A DNA stretch of 64,000 bases from Acinetobacter sp. ANC 3813. Its GTDB lineage: Bacteria; Pseudomonadota; Gammaproteobacteria; Pseudomonadales; Moraxellaceae. Both the position numbers and the translations under genes were made by a program. The notes beneath the pieces are model-generated. The model saw nothing but the letters and a program-made list of their open reading frames with translations, had not been told where the DNA came from and ran no database searches. The stretch covers positions 124,001 to 188,000 of the forward strand of contig NZ_NEGK01000008.1 in assembly GCF_002135435.1 (NCBI RefSeq), read 5' to 3'. How positions within the stretch are numbered: the stretch's first letter is position 1; each line of letters opens with the position of its first letter. This document shows positions 46,825 through 57,242 of the stretch, piece after piece.

Positions 46825-47465
46825 TTAATCAAATCCTAATAAATTTTCAAACGGGTCTTACTTCCTTTTTTAATAAGCCTGAAGTGCAACAAACATTAAT
46901 AGCCATCCAAAATACCTCTATTGCTCTTAATAAATATTTAAATGATCCGAGAGTTCAAAAAAATCTACAAAATTTCCAAATGTTAGTAGTTAATATTGTG
47001 AACAATCAAAATTTTCAGAAAAACTACATCAACAATCAAAAAATTGATAACAAAGAGAATTTTATTTTTTTTGAAGAAAGTATTCGTGATGAAATTAATT
47101 TTTCTGATGAACTTCAATCTTTTGAAAATGAGGAAGAGAAAAATAAGTTTTTAGATTTTTTTATACAATTTTTCTTTATTATTCTTATGTTTCATATAGA
47201 TAACTTAGAAGTAACTTCTGACTTTAAGGAAACCTATGTCTACTATCTTAATAAGATTGAATCAAAAGGTGTAACCATTTCTCGTGTTAACTTAAGAGAA
47301 GCTCCAAATTTTCAAAGTGAATCGATTATTGCTATTCCTAGAAATACACCGTTGAAAGTATATAAAGAAGTTACCAATGGATGGATTAAAGTTTCTGTGA
47401 ATATAAATAATATAGATCTTGATGGGTATGTATCTGAGGCTTATATAAAAAAAGTTAAAAATTAA
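46803..47465 (+). CDS. Unknown repeat protein with C-terminal bacterial SH3 domain
   Basis: 220 residues from ATG 46803, which has no good ribosome site. The N-terminal 80 residues hold imperfect repeats of the form N-x-P-x-x-Q-x-x-(I/L/Y) (KPEVQQTL, DPRVQKNL, NNFQKNY-like). An acidic stretch (about 84-113) and a strongly hydrophobic segment (FLDFFIQFFFIILMF, 117-131) follow. Residues 158-218 are SH3-like (VNLREAPNFQS, GWIKV, GYV). Codon use is extremely AT-rich, unlike neighbours, suggesting horizontal acquisition. Function unknown; the real start may be upstream and frame-shifted. Confidence 0.65.
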   Translation: MAKNIQIINQILINFQTGLTSFFNKPEVQQTLIAIQNTSIALNKYLNDPRVQKNLQNFQMLVVNIVNNQNFQKNYINNQKIDNKENFIFFEESIRDEINFSDELQSFENEEEKNKFLDFFIQFFFIILMFHIDNLEVTSDFKETYVYYLNKIESKGVTISRVNLREAPNFQSESIIAIPRNTPLKVYKEVTNGWIKVSVNINNIDLDGYVSEAYIKKVKN

Positions 47466-47851
47466 TATGATTTAAACTCTTTTTTAGCGGTCGATGGCAA
47501 ATAGATGAGTGCTCAATCATAAGGATAAGATTTAATACAATAGATTCTACACGAAATGAAGAAGCCTAGACCGAAGATCTAGGCTTCAAATTAAAGCGCA
47601 CTAGTTAGATATGACTCTTTGTCCATCTATTTATGAGATTTTGCGTCCACAATAAGAAGAATATGCATCTATCCAACACTTACCCCATCTTCGCGTTTTT
47701 AAATCAATAAAAAATTACTTTTGCAGCGCTCTCATAAGATTTCTGCTGAATTTAGAGCACATTAAACTCAATCATCAACATATATTTTTTCAAATTAATC
47801 AAAGACAAAAATAAATATTATCAATATGATAAAAAAATAAGTCACTTTAAG
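47466..47851. other. AT-rich gap after the SH3 gene
   Basis: 386 bases without a convincing gene. GAAGCCTAGA (47560-47569) pairs perfectly with TCTAGGCTTC (47577-47586), a 10-bp hairpin about 95 bases after the SH3 stop but without a T run. The rest is AT-rich and shows nothing further. Confidence 0.5.
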
Positions 47852-48925
47852 TTGAAGAATGTGAATACCCAAACAACAAAACCAATATTCGTTACAGGTG
47901 CCACAGGCTATATTGCCAGCTGGGTCATTAAAAATCTGCTTGAACAAGGACACACCGTACACGCCACCGTACGCGACTTGAATAAGAAAAAAAGCTTTGC
48001 TCACTTAGAAAATATCGCAAACCAAAGCACTGGCACACTCAAACTGTTTGAAGCCAATTTACTGACACCACATGCCTTTGATGAAGCCATGCAAGGCTGT
48101 GAAATTGTGCTGCACATGGCCTCACCTTTTGTGGTGACCAATTATAAAGATGCTGTAAAAGACATTATCGAACCCGCTATTTTAGGCACTGAAAATGTGC
48201 TGAACAGCGTGAATGCCACCGAATCGGTCAAGCGCGTTGTGGTCACTTCCAGTATTGCCTCGACCTATGGCGATGCCATTGATATTCAAAAAACAGCCCA
48301 TAATGAATTTGATGAATCGCATTGGAACAGCACCAGCTCAGAAACTCATCAGCCTTATCCATATTCTAAAGTCATGGCCGAACGTAAAGCTTGGGAGATG
48401 CAAAAAGCGCAGCAACGCTGGGAACTGGTCTGTGTAAATCCAGCCTTGGTCCTTGGCCCATCTTTAACCGCGATGACCAAATCCGGCAGCGTGGAAGTTT
48501 TAGAACAGTTTGCCAACGGCATGACACTGGCTGGCGTTCCGCCGATGTGGAATGGCATTGTTGATGTACGCGATGTTGCCGATGCACATTTGCAGGCGGC
48601 ATTCAATCCGAAAGCCGAAGGCCGTTATATTATCAGCGGCGGCACACTCAGTCTGCTGGAAATGGGCAAAATTCTGCGCCAGCACTTTGGCCCTAAATTC
48701 CCCTTCCCGCGCAACCAGCTGCCTAAAACCGCATTTAAATTGTTTGGCCCGCTGGCAGGTTTTTCCAAGTCTTTTGTTGAGCTGAATATGGGTTATCCAA
48801 TCTACTTCAATGCATCTAAGAGCCAAGCCGAATTGGGTATTCAATATCGCAATATTGAAACCAGTCTAGTTGAGCATTTTCAACAACTGTTGGATGACGG
48901 TGTCGTAAAGAAATATATTCCATAG
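47852..48925 (+). CDS. NAD(P)-dependent epimerase/reductase (extended SDR, dihydroflavonol reductase-like)
   Basis: 357 residues. Rossmann motif TGATGYIASWV (about 16-26), VVTSSIAS, and the YxxxK pair in YPYSKVMAE. Similar to ketone/aldehyde-reducing extended SDRs often compared with dihydroflavonol 4-reductase and cinnamoyl-CoA reductase. Substrate unknown. Start is uncertain: TTG 47852 or GTG 47861, neither with a good ribosome site. Base composition returns to the local norm within this gene. Confidence 0.78.
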   Translation: MKNVNTQTTKPIFVTGATGYIASWVIKNLLEQGHTVHATVRDLNKKKSFAHLENIANQSTGTLKLFEANLLTPHAFDEAMQGCEIVLHMASPFVVTNYKDAVKDIIEPAILGTENVLNSVNATESVKRVVVTSSIASTYGDAIDIQKTAHNEFDESHWNSTSSETHQPYPYSKVMAERKAWEMQKAQQRWELVCVNPALVLGPSLTAMTKSGSVEVLEQFANGMTLAGVPPMWNGIVDVRDVADAHLQAAFNPKAEGRYIISGGTLSLLEMGKILRQHFGPKFPFPRNQLPKTAFKLFGPLAGFSKSFVELNMGYPIYFNASKSQAELGIQYRNIETSLVEHFQQLLDDGVVKKYIP

Positions 48926-48941
48926 TCCAATCTTCTTCATA

Positions 48942-48967
48942 AAAAAGCCGCCTATTGGCGGTTTTTT
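48942..48967. terminator. Bidirectional terminator between the SDR gene and ligA
   Basis: CCGCC-TATT-GGCGG with A6 on the left and T6 on the right lies between converging genes. Confidence 0.88.
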
Positions 48968-48988
48968 ATTCAATTTCAAAGCAGGTCT

Positions 48989-51019
<2,031 letters not shown>

Positions 51020-51031
51020 TCACCATAAAAA

Positions 51032-51053
51032 AGGGCGGTAAATTCTCCGCCCT
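51032..51053 (-). terminator. Terminator-like hairpin in the ligA leader
   Basis: On the minus strand AGGGCGG, an 8-base loop and CCGCCCT are followed by T6, ending 14 bases before the ligA ATG. There is no room for a promoter after it, so ligA expression must pass through it. Other stems in the spacer are TTCTGC/GCAGAA (51067-51095) and GACTGCA/TGCAGTC (51098-51121), the latter just after the zipA stop. Confidence 0.75.
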
Positions 51054-51076
51054 CAAAAAAATCGTCTTCTGCAGAT

Positions 51077-51105
51077 ATTATAAAAATCCGCAGAATTGAC
51101 TGCAA
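51077..51105 (-). promoter_or_regulatory. Promoter of ligA
   Basis: On the minus strand a perfect -10 TATAAT (51077-51082) lies 17 bases from -35 TTGCAG (51100-51105). The expected transcript starts near 51070, ahead of the terminator-like hairpin. Confidence 0.65.
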
Positions 51106-51121
51106 TGAAAAAAATGCAGTC

Positions 51122-52099
51122 TTATGCTTCTGCTGCCGCTTGGCCTGGACGGTAATCAATCGCCTGATGACGCCAATGCTCACGCAGTTGCGGGGTAAAT
51201 TCCTGATTATTCTGATCGTAGACCGTGCCTTCAATTTCACGCGCGATTAAACGCGAAACACTGTCCATGGTGTCAAAAGCAATCTGCACATCGCCATGCG
51301 GCAATGCCAAGAAAAACGCCAAGCCTTTAACTTGTTCAGTAGACAATGTTTCCAAATCAAAACCTGCAGCGCCATCATTGCTGATTTGCAGCACAGAGAA
51401 CAGTAAGCGGCTGCCATCTTCACTATAGCGGTGGAAGCAAGCCATTTCGCCAAAGCGCAGACCGTATTTCAACAGCACTTTCAACGCCTTTTCACCCGAC
51501 AAAGCACGGCTGTCTGGATAGACATTCAAGGCAATATAGGTTTCTGCGGTCGCTAATGCGCTTTCGTCATCCACCAATTTCTGTTCGTACAAATGCGCAT
51601 CTAAAATATTGCTTTCATCTTCAAACTCGCTGATTTCAGCTTTTTCGATTTGATTCAGGCTCAGTTCTGGCGCTTTTTCTGCTGCTGGCGCTTCTGGTTT
51701 CTTCTCAGCAGATGTTTCTGCATGCACAGGCCCTTGCTCTTCAGATGCAACAGGCCCTGTTTCGATGGCTGGCTGTTCAGAAGCCTTCTGAGGAGCTTCC
51801 TGCTCAGCAGCAGGATCGGCAGCTTGGGCATCAGCCGCTGTTACAGCCTGCGCTGCTGGCGCGGTTTCTTCTGCTTCCACAGCCGCCAATGTCGGCTCTA
51901 CCCGCTCGACTGGCGCATCTGCAGCATTCAGCTGGCTGCGCACATGGCGCGGAATCACCGGCTGCTGGCTGTCTGGGTCGATATGCAGCTCAGAATCTAA
52001 GGATGGCGCTGCATCGGATGGCTTTCTTAAAATCAGCTTGAGGCCAACTAAAATTAAAATGACCGCGACGACAATCCCAACGATTGTGGTGATTTCCAT
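51122..52099 (-). CDS. zipA: Cell division protein ZipA
   Basis: 325 residues. ZipA anchors FtsZ to the inner membrane. The N-terminal helix (about 3-24) is followed by a long Ala/Glu/Pro/Gln-rich linker (about 40-170) and the C-terminal FtsZ-binding domain (about 190-320). ATG 52099 follows GGAGT and starts one base after the smc stop, so it is translationally linked to smc. Confidence 0.92.
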   Translation of the reverse strand: MEITTIVGIVVAVILILVGLKLILRKPSDAAPSLDSELHIDPDSQQPVIPRHVRSQLNAADAPVERVEPTLAAVEAEETAPAAQAVTAADAQAADPAAEQEAPQKASEQPAIETGPVASEEQGPVHAETSAEKKPEAPAAEKAPELSLNQIEKAEISEFEDESNILDAHLYEQKLVDDESALATAETYIALNVYPDSRALSGEKALKVLLKYGLRFGEMACFHRYSEDGSRLLFSVLQISNDGAAGFDLETLSTEQVKGLAFFLALPHGDVQIAFDTMDSVSRLIAREIEGTVYDQNNQEFTPQLREHWRHQAIDYRPGQAAAEA

Positions 52100-52100
52100 G

Positions 52101-55100
52101 TTATGACTCCGCAACTAACCCGTATTCTTTTGCCTGTTCTAAATTCACAGTCACTAATTTTGAAGTTCCCGGTTCCGGCATGGTCACACCGAGCAAGTCA
52201 GTTGCCATGGTCATCGCCAGTTTGTTATGTGTAATGTAAATGAATTGAACCTGTTCAGATAGTTCTTTTACCAAATTACAAAACCTTCCTACATTTGCAT
52301 CGTCTAAAGGCGCATCCACTTCATCCAGCACACAGAATGGCGCAGGATTCAAACGGAAAATCGCAAAGACCAAAGCCAATGCGGTCAGGGCTTTTTCGCC
52401 GCCAGAAAGCAGCGCCAATGAACTGTTGCGCTTACCCGGCGGCCGCGCCATCAGTTTTACACCCGATTGCCACCCATCTTCAAGACTTAAGCTCGCTTCA
52501 CCGCCATTAAATACTTTTGGAAACAGCTCCTGCAGCTCAGCATTCACCTGATCAAAGGTGGTCATGAACAGTTTACGGGTTTCCTGATCGATGCTTTTCA
52601 TGGCGCCTTGCAGCTGATCTACGGTTTTTTCCAAATCTTCAATTTGATGGCTCAGTTCTTCATAGCGCTTCGACACTTCTTCATATTCAGCAGACGCCGC
52701 CAAGTTCACTGCGCCTAATTTATCAAACTGCTGCTGCGCTTTTTCCAGCTTCTGCTGGTGCGCTGCCACATCGATGGACAGCCCTGTCAGCATTTCACTG
52801 TTCAGCTCTTTCAGCTGTTCGCTGTAATGCTGCAAGTCAGACTTGGCTGCCTGCCAAGCTAAACGCTTCTCTTCCAGCTCAGTGCGCAGTTTTTCATCCT
52901 GCAGCTGATGGCTGTGGCGCTGCTCCGTCAGTTCTTTTTGCTTAGATTGGACACTGTTCAACTCCTGCTGCCATTCCGTCCATTTCTTTTGCAGTTTTTC
53001 AGTGATTTCTGCCTGCTCTGCATGCTGTGACTGCAGGCTTGGCAGTTCCAGCTGCATTGGATCGACAAATTTCTTGGCCTGCTCCATCTGCACAGCAATC
53101 TGCTGACGCTGGGCTTTTAAGAACATGCTATCTTTTTCCAGCAATTCAATTTGCTGCTTAGCCTGCAAGGCTTGGCGGCGGATCAGCTCAAGTTCCTGCT
53201 GCGCCTTTTGCGTTACTTGCTGGGAATCTTCCAGCTGACCTGTCAGCTCTTCGGCTTGATATTGCAGTGTTTTAAAGTTGGGCAGCGCCTGTTCCAGCTT
53301 CATATTCAACGCATGCAGATCAATTTCAAGATCATCTTTCTGCATCGCATCTTCTTCCAGCTGCGCATCAACCTGCATCAGCTGGTCGCTCAATTGCTGC
53401 TTATGCACAGAAAACGCCTGCGCCGCGCTTTGCACTTTAGCCACAGCGACATCGGCCTGCTGCAATTCTTTTTGCAGATTTTTCAGCATATCGCTGTCTG
53501 CCTGATAGGCTTTTTGCAATTCTTTTTGCTGTTCCAGCAGTGCAGGCAAAGCCTGTTCTGCCAAAGTAAATGCCGGCAATTTTTCAGCCAACAACTGTTC
53601 GATTTCATCCAAGCGGACACGGTGGCTCAATGCACCCTGACCCGCTTGACTGTCTTCATCATAATGCAGGCCAATCACCCAATCGGCACCGACTTGATAG
53701 CCTTCCAGCGTCAAAATAGACTGTCCAGCCTGCAGCTGTGCCTGATACGGCAAAGCCTGCTGCAGCGTGTCAGCTACCCCTGTCTGCAGCCAAAGTGAAG
53801 ACTGCGGCGCTTCAATCCAATCCGCCAAACACGCCAATTTCGGCAAAGAAATTTTCGCCATGCTGGATGGAGCTTTTAACTGACGCGCAACGCTGTCTTG
53901 AAACTCATCCGCATGCTCCAAGACCTGTGCATGCAGCCATTTCGCTAAATATTTTTCAATCAGCGCCGCATGTACTTTGCCTTGTGCCGACAGCTGCAGC
54001 GCCTGCATCAGGCGTAACGTGTCGGTTTTGGCTTTAGGGGTGGCTTTAATCAGCAGCTGGTTTAAATTCTTTTGCTCAGATTGTAATACCTGAATTTCAG
54101 ATTTCAGTTCCTGCATCCGAGATTTCTGCTGCGTCAATTCGTCAGTCAGCTGCTCTAACTGCTGCTTCACATCGGTAATCTGCTGTTCTTTATTCGCGCA
54201 AATCTGCTGCAGCTGCACTTTGAGCTGTTCCAGCTGCTCCAGTTCATCTTGCTGCGCATGATTGACAATCTGAGCGGATTGCTGTTTCAAGGTATCCTTT
54301 TGCTGCTCTAAGCGCCCAATATTTTTGCTCAGCTGCTCGCTTTGCGCCAGCATCTGCATTTTTTGCTGCTGCTGTTTTTCCACCTGCGCTTTAATTTGCT
54401 CATACTGCTGCAGCACGCTCGATTGCTGTGCTTTTAGGTCACTAAAACCCTGTGTACGCGCTTGGCTATGGCTTTCCTGCTGCTTGAGCTGCTCTTCAAA
54501 CTCGTCCTGCTGAGCGTGCAATGTTTCCAGCTGCAAATCAATGAGCTGCAGACGTTCTTTGCTTTGAAATTTCTGCTGTTCAAGCTGCACCAAACTTTCT
54601 GAATTTTGTGAATACAGCGCCTGCTTTTGCTCCAGCGTCATTTTCAATTCAGCCAGCTTTTTCTCAGCCTGCTGCCACTCATTTTGCAAAGGCGTCGACT
54701 GCTGAATTAAGCGCTGAAACAATTCACTGGTCGAAGTTAAGTCATGCTCTAAAGTGTTCAGTTCAGAGCGCACCAGCTTAAAGCTTTCTCCCAGCGTGTT
54801 CATCTGCACCGTATATTCCTGCTGCAGGCGGCTGCTTTGCTCACATTGAAAAGACAACACTTCAATTTTAATGGTGCGGATTTGTGTTTCGAGTTCTTTA
54901 TATTGCACCGCCGTTTCAGACTGGCGCTTTAAAGTCTTCAGCTGTGATTTCAGCTCAGATGCAATATCTTCCAAACGGGATAAATTTTGCGTAGTGTGTT
55001 CTAAATGCTGCGTGGTCTCACGGCGGCGCGCCTGATAGCGTGACACACCTGCAGCCTCTTCAATAAAGACCCGCATTTCTTCAGGCTTGGCATCGACCAG

Positions 55101-55553
55101 ACGGTTGATCATGCCCTGCTCAATAATTGAATATGAACGGGGGCCTAAACCTGTGCCTAAGAAAATATCGGTAATATCACGGCGGCGGCATTTGGTGCCA
55201 TTTAAAAAATATTCAGACTTGCCGTCGCGGTTGACCTGACGGCGCACCGCCAGCTCGCTGTAGGCATTATATGCGCCGCCCAGTTTGCCGTAGGTATTGT
55301 CAAAATGCAGCTCTACACTGGCCATGCCCACAGGTTTGCGTTTGACCGTTCCGGTAAAAATCACATCCTGCATGCTGCCGCCGCGCAATTGGCGCGCGCT
55401 GGATTCACCCATCACCCAGCGGATGGCGTCAATCACATTGGATTTGCCGCATCCGTTTGGGCCTACGACCGCGGTGCGGTTCTCTTTAAATTGTAATGTT
55501 GTACTGTCGGCAAAAGATTTGAAGCCTGAAAGTTTTAAACTGCTTAAACGCAT
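52101..55553 (-). CDS. smc: Chromosome segregation protein SMC
   Basis: 1150 residues. Core of the SMC-ScpAB condensin. Walker A GPNGCGKSN is at about 32-40; two long coiled coils flank a hinge (about 510-660); the signature LSGGEKAL and Walker B FCVLDEVDAPLDDAN are near the C-terminus. ATG 55553 (MRLSSLKL) has AGGA upstream; an in-frame start at 55598 would lie within the upstream gene. gntR ends 10 bases before it and zipA begins one base after. Confidence 0.96.
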   Translation of the reverse strand: MRLSSLKLSGFKSFADSTTLQFKENRTAVVGPNGCGKSNVIDAIRWVMGESSARQLRGGSMQDVIFTGTVKRKPVGMASVELHFDNTYGKLGGAYNAYSELAVRRQVNRDGKSEYFLNGTKCRRRDITDIFLGTGLGPRSYSIIEQGMINRLVDAKPEEMRVFIEEAAGVSRYQARRRETTQHLEHTTQNLSRLEDIASELKSQLKTLKRQSETAVQYKELETQIRTIKIEVLSFQCEQSSRLQQEYTVQMNTLGESFKLVRSELNTLEHDLTSTSELFQRLIQQSTPLQNEWQQAEKKLAELKMTLEQKQALYSQNSESLVQLEQQKFQSKERLQLIDLQLETLHAQQDEFEEQLKQQESHSQARTQGFSDLKAQQSSVLQQYEQIKAQVEKQQQQKMQMLAQSEQLSKNIGRLEQQKDTLKQQSAQIVNHAQQDELEQLEQLKVQLQQICANKEQQITDVKQQLEQLTDELTQQKSRMQELKSEIQVLQSEQKNLNQLLIKATPKAKTDTLRLMQALQLSAQGKVHAALIEKYLAKWLHAQVLEHADEFQDSVARQLKAPSSMAKISLPKLACLADWIEAPQSSLWLQTGVADTLQQALPYQAQLQAGQSILTLEGYQVGADWVIGLHYDEDSQAGQGALSHRVRLDEIEQLLAEKLPAFTLAEQALPALLEQQKELQKAYQADSDMLKNLQKELQQADVAVAKVQSAAQAFSVHKQQLSDQLMQVDAQLEEDAMQKDDLEIDLHALNMKLEQALPNFKTLQYQAEELTGQLEDSQQVTQKAQQELELIRRQALQAKQQIELLEKDSMFLKAQRQQIAVQMEQAKKFVDPMQLELPSLQSQHAEQAEITEKLQKKWTEWQQELNSVQSKQKELTEQRHSHQLQDEKLRTELEEKRLAWQAAKSDLQHYSEQLKELNSEMLTGLSIDVAAHQQKLEKAQQQFDKLGAVNLAASAEYEEVSKRYEELSHQIEDLEKTVDQLQGAMKSIDQETRKLFMTTFDQVNAELQELFPKVFNGGEASLSLEDGWQSGVKLMARPPGKRNSSLALLSGGEKALTALALVFAIFRLNPAPFCVLDEVDAPLDDANVGRFCNLVKELSEQVQFIYITHNKLAMTMATDLLGVTMPEPGTSKLVTVNLEQAKEYGLVAES

Positions 55554-55563
55554 AGTGTCCTGA

Positions 55564-56259
55564 TTAACGTCGTGAGCGTCGAGCCCACGCGAGTTCAATT
55601 TGTTTCATCCGTGTCAGCGATTCCAACACAAGGTTACGCAAGTGTCGACAAAAATCTTCCATAAATAAAGCGGCTTGTTGTGACTTTCTGATTAAAACAG
55701 CATCGCTTACCAGCTTAAACAGCTCAAAAGATTCCTGAAGCTCACGGCGCGAGATATTTAAGGTTAAAAAATAGCTGCGGCGCAAGGATGGCAAGAGTTC
55801 CTGATAATAGCGCATCAGATAGGGATTGCCGACCATTTCATGCTGGCGCGCCATGCTTTGAAAGATCAAATCATAAAATTTTTCGGTATGCCCTTGGCTG
55901 GTTTCTGCACCCAGCTGTTCCAGCAGCAGCTGAATGCGCTCGGCCTCGTGGCTGCGCCACGTTTCAGCCATGCGGTGCACAATCTGCCCAAGCAGCAAAG
56001 ATGCCATATCAAATAAAGAACGCACCTGCATCGCCGACATTTCCGAAACAATGGCGCCGCGCCGCGGAAAAATTTCAATCAGCTGCGTGCGCTCTAAAAT
56101 AAGCAACGCTTCACGCACAGAACCTCGGCTGACATCCAGCTCAGAGGCGATGCGCAGCTCTTGAATCCGCTCTCCTTCCACCAGCTCACCGCGAATAATC
56201 TGCTCGCTAATGTGCTTGGCGATTTGTTCTGACAAACTGTCCGCTTCTTGAGGCTGCAT
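55564..56259 (-). CDS. GntR family regulator, FCD (FadR) subfamily
   Basis: 231 residues. N-terminal winged helix (about 8-75, with ELRIASELDVSRGSVREALLILE) and an all-helical FCD ligand domain (about 80-215). A typical FCD metal-ligand set (D/H-x3-H plus two His) is only partly evident. Ten bases upstream of smc, so they may be cotranscribed. A palindrome matching the subfamily's TNGTNNNACNA pattern lies upstream of its start and suggests autoregulation. Confidence 0.85.
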   Translation of the reverse strand: MQPQEADSLSEQIAKHISEQIIRGELVEGERIQELRIASELDVSRGSVREALLILERTQLIEIFPRRGAIVSEMSAMQVRSLFDMASLLLGQIVHRMAETWRSHEAERIQLLLEQLGAETSQGHTEKFYDLIFQSMARQHEMVGNPYLMRYYQELLPSLRRSYFLTLNISRRELQESFELFKLVSDAVLIRKSQQAALFMEDFCRHLRNLVLESLTRMKQIELAWARRSRR

Positions 56260-56350
56260 GCTGTTCCCGTCTTGTTTTTATATCAATGCAAAAATAGATT
56301 TCTCCGAATCCGCAATTATTTAAACGGTTTTCTGATCAATTAAATATGAC

Positions 56351-56363
56351 ATTGTCAGACAAT
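56351..56363. promoter_or_regulatory. ATTGTC-A-GACAAT palindrome upstream of the GntR/FCD gene
   Basis: A perfect 13-base palindrome 92 bases before the regulator's start codon, overlapping a second one, TGACA-T-TGTCA (56347-56357). It is the same as the element at 14234-14246 except for the central base. Confidence 0.55.
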
Positions 56364-56405
56364 CTTGTGTCTGTAAAGCCAATCCGCAGCATCAGCCTGA
56401 ATTTT

Positions 56406-57215
56406 TTAAAAAAGTTGATTCAGGCCTTTATACATAAAATAGCTGCCAACCACCGTCAACAGGCAGGCAAAACAGCGCTTCAGCATGGCAGGTGACAGCA
56501 TATGCGCCACTTTCGCACCCAGCTTAGCGGTAATAAAACTCATGACACTGATGCCGATAAAAGCATAAATATGCACATAGCCTATGGTATTCGGCGCTGT
56601 GACCGCAGACTGCTTGCCAAACCACATAAAGCCCAATGCGCCTGCAATCGCAATTGGCAAGCCGCATGCGGCAGAAGTCGCCACCGCTTTTTGCATAACG
56701 ACACCATGACGGTTTAAATAAGGCACGGTTAAACTGCCGCCGCCAATACCGAAAATCGCCGAGGCAATGCCAATCCCGCCGCCTGCCATGACTTGCATCG
56801 GTACAGCTGGAAGCTGATGCTCTGGATTGACCGCTATGCCTGCACCTCTAAACATTTTAAAAGCCACCCACAGCGCAAAACAGCCAATCAAAAGCTGCAA
56901 GCCCTGTCCTGAAAGATAGTCCGCAATGCCTGCTCCCATAAAAGCGCCCAAAACCAAGCCAGGCACTAAATTGCGGAATACATTCCACAGCACTGCGCCC
57001 TTTTTATGATGCGCGCTGACCGAACTGATTGAAGTCACAATAATGGTCGCGAGAGATGTACCCAGCGCCATATGCATAATAATGGAGGGGTCATAATGCA
57101 TTTGGGTGAATACTACATAAAGAATCGGGACAATTATTAACCCGCCGCCTACCCCAAATAAGCCCGCAGCAAAACCAGCGATTGCGCCGATCAGCAAATA
57201 TATGATTAACTCCAT
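56406..57215 (-). CDS. TauE/SafE family sulfite/organosulfonate exporter-like permease
   Basis: 269 residues, about eight helices in two repeats, each with the family GxGGGxxxVPxL motif (GLFGVGGGLIIVPILY near 17 and IFGIGGGSLTVPYL near 160). Substrate uncertain. ATG 57215 has GGA eight bases upstream; a TTG one codon earlier is possible. The birA start is only 27 bases away on the other strand. Confidence 0.85.
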   Translation of the reverse strand: MELIIYLLIGAIAGFAAGLFGVGGGLIIVPILYVVFTQMHYDPSIIMHMALGTSLATIIVTSISSVSAHHKKGAVLWNVFRNLVPGLVLGAFMGAGIADYLSGQGLQLLIGCFALWVAFKMFRGAGIAVNPEHQLPAVPMQVMAGGGIGIASAIFGIGGGSLTVPYLNRHGVVMQKAVATSAACGLPIAIAGALGFMWFGKQSAVTAPNTIGYVHIYAFIGISVMSFITAKLGAKVAHMLSPAMLKRCFACLLTVVGSYFMYKGLNQLF

Positions 57216-57242
57216 CAATTATTCCACAACTCTCAGATTCAA

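Noticed and set aside
47560..47586. 10-bp hairpin after the SH3 gene as an intrinsic terminator
   Set aside because: The stem is perfect but no T run follows on either strand, so it is recorded only within the gap description.
53151..53798. Long open frames opposite smc, ftsK, ffh and ligA
   Set aside because: They are antisense to strongly conserved domains and have low-complexity Leu/Gln/Cys content expected from reversing coiled-coil or Ala-rich codons.
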